Assembly: GCF_901709675.1 (NCBI RefSeq)
Contig: NC_051095.1
Coordinates: 495,001 to 559,000, forward strand
Direction of reading: 5' to 3'
DNA from: Syngnathus acus
Lineage: Eukaryota; Chordata; Actinopteri; Syngnathiformes; Syngnathidae
Length of the DNA: 64,000 nt
Shown piece by piece: positions 60,931-64,000 of this stretch. Under the pieces are notes generated by a model, which was not told the DNA's origin, made no database searches, and saw only the letters and a list, made by a program, of their open reading frames with translations. Positions within the stretch are counted from its first letter, which is position 1. Every line of letters starts with the position of its first letter. The position numbers and the translations under genes were made by a program.

Positions 60931-62097
60931 TCAGTTGTGCGTGGCGGCAGCAATGGCGGCGGCCGTGCCGCACACGCGGCTCATGTGACACGGGTGGCAG
61001 AGCAGATGAGAGTCCAGCGGGAAGCACTGCGAGCCGGCCTTATCCGAGAGCTGCTTGCCGCACTCCTGATAAGGAACGCACACAGTCGCTCATGTCGCCT
61101 TGCGCAAACAAAAGGCGGGAGGGAGGCCGGCCATCACTCACCTCGCAGTGGTAACACTCAAAATGGTAGTCGTTGTTCATGGACACGACCCTGAGGATCT
61201 CCTCGCTGCCCTGCAAAACAATTTCAGGAGGAATCAAACGCCAAAGTGTCTCCATTTGGTAGTTGGATTGATAAAGAGAGAGAGAAAGAAAGAACGAGAG
61301 AATGAAAGAACGAAAGCAGCTTGCAATTGCATGATGGGCCTCACCTCAGTGGGTAAGATGGGCTGCAAACAGGCGGCACACTTCGGGGCAAAAGTCCTGC
61401 AGGGGTGAGAGGGAAAAGACGGACCAGAAGGTTTAGAAAGGCGCAAATGTTGCGCAATGGCGCGCCAGACGCTTCTTATACTTGTTGTAGTCGGCCACGC
61501 AGTAGACGTTGCTGTGCTGGTCCACGGTGAAGGGGACCCCGTCCAGCGCCTTGGTGCACACCACGCAGCGGAAGCAGCCGGGGTGGTACGAGTTCCCCAG
61601 CGCCTGCAGGATCTGAGGCCGCAAGCGCAACTTTTAGAGGGAGCCAATCGCATTTCCTGTAAGCATGACGAGAACCCATTCTCCGTTTCTAGCACGGGCG
61701 GGACGGCGTTGGGCACCTCACCTGCTCCAGAATGAGGTGGCCGCACACGCTGCACTTCTCGGCAGCGGCCTGGAATCCCGAAAACTGCCGAGTACAAGAA
61801 AAGCGATGAGGACTCGAAAAAAAAACAGGCAAAGCCCTCTCACCATATAATCTTCTTTGCAGTACACCGAGCCGTTCACGTTGTAGAAGTCCTTGTTTCT
61901 CAAGGCGCGTCCTGCCAAAACAAAGCAGTCTCAAATCCATTTTGCAGTTGCTGGACTTTGAATCGTCGCTTTGCTTTGCTTTGCTTTTTCCTCACCGCAG
62001 GACACGCAGGTGAAACAGCGCGTGTGATAAAGGCTGTCCAGAGCCTGGCAGGCGTTGTCCACTCCGTACACGCCTTTACCGCACTTGATGCAGGTCC
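60931..62097 (-). CDS. ajuba: LIM domain protein Ajuba, 3' exons (partial)
   Basis: Zyxin-family scaffold at cell junctions and in the nucleus, involved in Hippo, Aurora-A and Snail pathways. Seven exons cover the three LIM domains, in transcript order: 62097-61996 (phase 1 entry), 61911-61844, 61784-61722, 61612-61482, 61396-61345, 61210-61142 and 61065-60931. Key segments are [70 protein letters not shown] and [25 protein letters not shown], with zinc-binding Cys/His as expected. The tail after the last LIM is an Ala-rich [14 protein letters not shown]. The large pre-LIM exon is not in the window and should lie beyond 64000. AJUBA is preferred over LIMD1/WTIP from LIM sequence and from ACIN1 next door. 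Confidence 0.88.
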
Positions 62098-64000
62098 CTA
62101 GTAGAGGGAGGGAGGGAGGGAGGGAGAAAGGGAGAGAGAGCGGGAGGGAGAGGGACACACACACAGAACAGGACAGGAATCAGGACCTTTGAGGCCAGGG
62201 GCGGGATTTGCCTTTGCCGGCGCCCGTGGGGGTTTCACACCAAGGAGCCAGGCCCGTTTGATTTGACACTGCTGACATAAAAGGGAAATTCCAACACTTC
62301 CCGTGAAGACGAAAAAAAAGAAGACCCATGTCGTCGGCGTGTTAGCCGAGCGGCAAAATGGTGCCAGTCCATCAGGATCGCAAAGCAGCGGCCCGCAAAA
62401 TAGCTCAGTCCGCCCGCATTTACTACTCCATTTGCCTGCTTTTCAAATTGAAGGAAAAGCAGTTAGGCGGTCCGAGCGCTGCGGTGGCCCGCTCCGACCC
62501 ATTCGCTGTGATCTATTCCGGGATCTGCCCACACGTTTTTTTTTTTTTTCATGTGGCCGAGGGAGTGCCACGCAAACGAAACGAAGCATTCCTGCGCGCA
62601 CCGCTCAATATTGGCAACGTCTGGAAAAAGCCAAACAGACTCTTGACATCCGAGCGTATGTCGCTCTCAAACCATTCTGTTGTCTTGCCTGTTCACCAGA
62701 ACCAGCCCCCGGCCTACAAACATTTAGAAAGACAGTCACGTGGCGGCCCCGGGCTGTTGGGCCTCCGTTTACGCCACTTTGAAATCTTTACTCGGAAAAT
62801 GTGTCAAGCGCGAGATGTCACACCGCCGAATCGGATGTGGAATGGGGAGGTGGCCGTGCCGCCTCCCCATCACACCTTTGCCAGGGAGAGCCAGCCCTCC
62901 CTCCCATCACTGGTGGTTTTGCCGGCCAGATGCCGAAAGGCGAGGCTCATATTTCTTGCCAATTGGCGACGCGCTTTGCCGCTGCACGTCCCCTGAGGGA
63001 ACGCATACCTGAGAAGAAAAACAGGCTGCAGCACACAGCGCCCCTGCCTGCGTCCGCACACACACACACACACACAGCTCACTGTGCCCTGCAGTCACCG
63101 CAGGAAAACACACCCTGCACAAAGAAACGGCGCCTGCATGCACACACACACACACACACACGCATCAAGCCACCGTAACACACACAAAGACAGTGTGAGC
63201 CTGGTGTGACTCACAGTCGTGGCCAGCGTTTATAGCCCAAGCGTGCAATTTTCTCCCAGAGTGTTATTTTCAACAGTTGATGGCCAGCATGCATCAAGCC
63301 AAGCCTCGAGAAAGTTTCACTATCACGTCCATCAACGCAACAACACACGGCACAGCACGGCACGGCACGGGACGGGCCTGTCCCCGACTTGTCCGGATCC
63401 GCTTTGAAAACACGTCTGCGTGTCCCGGCAGGTTCGGAGAGCACCGCAGAATAAGAAAAATGAGGGCAACCCTTGCGCCGGGGACGGACCGGTCTCATGG
63501 TCCCGGCTGTCACCGTGAGACGCTTACTGTTGTTGAGACAGCAGCTGCCGTGCTCGTTCTTCTGCTTTGTCTTGTTTTCTGTCCCTCCGCCTCAAAGCAC
63601 CGGCCTGCCTGCCTGCCGGCCGGCTAGCCGACTTGCTCGCCTTACCGATCGATTCCAGGTAGGAACGTGCGAGTACCGATAGCAGGTATCCGACTCGGGA
63701 CGATAACGGCCTTACTCCCAGAGGGTGCCGAAACCTCAGGGCAAACCCCCCCCCCCAGAAACCATGAAGTAGTCCTGGACAGCAGGCGCCACTATTGTGC
63801 GGCGGCCCAGATCATCGTCTGCCTCAAAAAAGGAAGCCCTTTCATGGACATTTTAGTATTGGGACTAAGTTTCAAAGAGTACTCAGAGCTGGAATGTGTC
63901 TTCTGAAAAGAAGCCACATTTGACTTGAGTTCACGTTGGCTTCTGGTCACACGTTTGGGACAATGTGGAGCAAGGTGAAACGTCAAGTTGTCTTACCAAA
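62098..64000. other. AJUBA intron upstream of the first LIM exon
   Basis: No exon seen. It contains a (CCCT)n tract on the minus strand at about 62103-62150 that leads into the acceptor at 62098-62100, and (CA)n tracts at about 63058-63076 and 63141-63160. The pre-LIM coding exon was looked for and not found here. Confidence 0.55.

Noticed and set aside
62341-62400. TTAGCCGAGCGG resembling a tRNA A box.
   Set aside because: No B box or cloverleaf-forming sequence follows at the right distance.

Overview
The window is eukaryotic DNA, most likely from a compact percomorph teleost genome. Genes are split by short GT-AG introns, microsatellites are dense ((CCTT)n, (ATCC)n, (CT)n, (TG)n), and DNA-transposon and non-LTR fragments look fish-like. 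There is also a fish-type FISNA-NACHT innate immune receptor. Eight recognisable genes lie wholly in the window and two run off its edges. All exon models were assembled by hand from reading frame, splice signals and remembered family sequences, so splice sites are predictions.

Layout, left to right. 1-1600 (minus): 5' part of a PYD-FISNA-NACHT receptor running off the left edge. 2380-3417: a decayed pogo-like transposon. 3418-7382: repeat-rich intergenic DNA. 7383-14739 (plus): SLC7A8 (LAT2 amino-acid exchanger). 14740-17963: repeats, including a 365-bp CTGCC-type satellite, a (CT)n tract and a near-perfect hairpin. 17964-20021 (plus): GMPR2 (GMP reductase). 21121-22421 (minus): CIDEB (lipid-droplet/lipoprotein factor). 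22708-25011: a second copy of the transposon with nested insertions and a foldback element. 25888-29371 (plus): complete PYD-FISNA-NACHT-LRR receptor. 30275-31121: LTR-like and transposon remnants. 31830-35542 (plus): TINF2 (shelterin). 35921-37975 (minus): DHRS4 (peroxisomal reductase). 39343-44677 (plus): EFS (CAS-family adaptor). 47482-59764 (plus): ACIN1 (acinus). 60931-62097 (minus): AJUBA LIM-domain exons, with the 5' part off the right edge.

The conserved genes correspond to human 14q11.2-q12 (SLC7A8, EFS, ACIN1, AJUBA, DHRS4, GMPR2, TINF2, CIDEB), so this is an old syntenic block, not an operon; there is no evidence that the genes act together. The unusual layer is the receptor pair. 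The left and right arms (receptor 5' end, a TATA/AATAAA unit and the pogo-like element) are an inverted segmental duplication bracketing SLC7A8-GMPR2-CIDEB. Between the arms the flanking and intronic DNA is nearly identical, but the pyrin-domain exon differs by many amino-acid replacements and few silent changes, which suggests diversification of the signalling domain. Other points of note are a duplicated symmetric exon in TINF2, four near-identical 171-bp LRR exons, microsatellites serving as splice-acceptor pyrimidine tracts, and a foldback element with mirrored ORFs.
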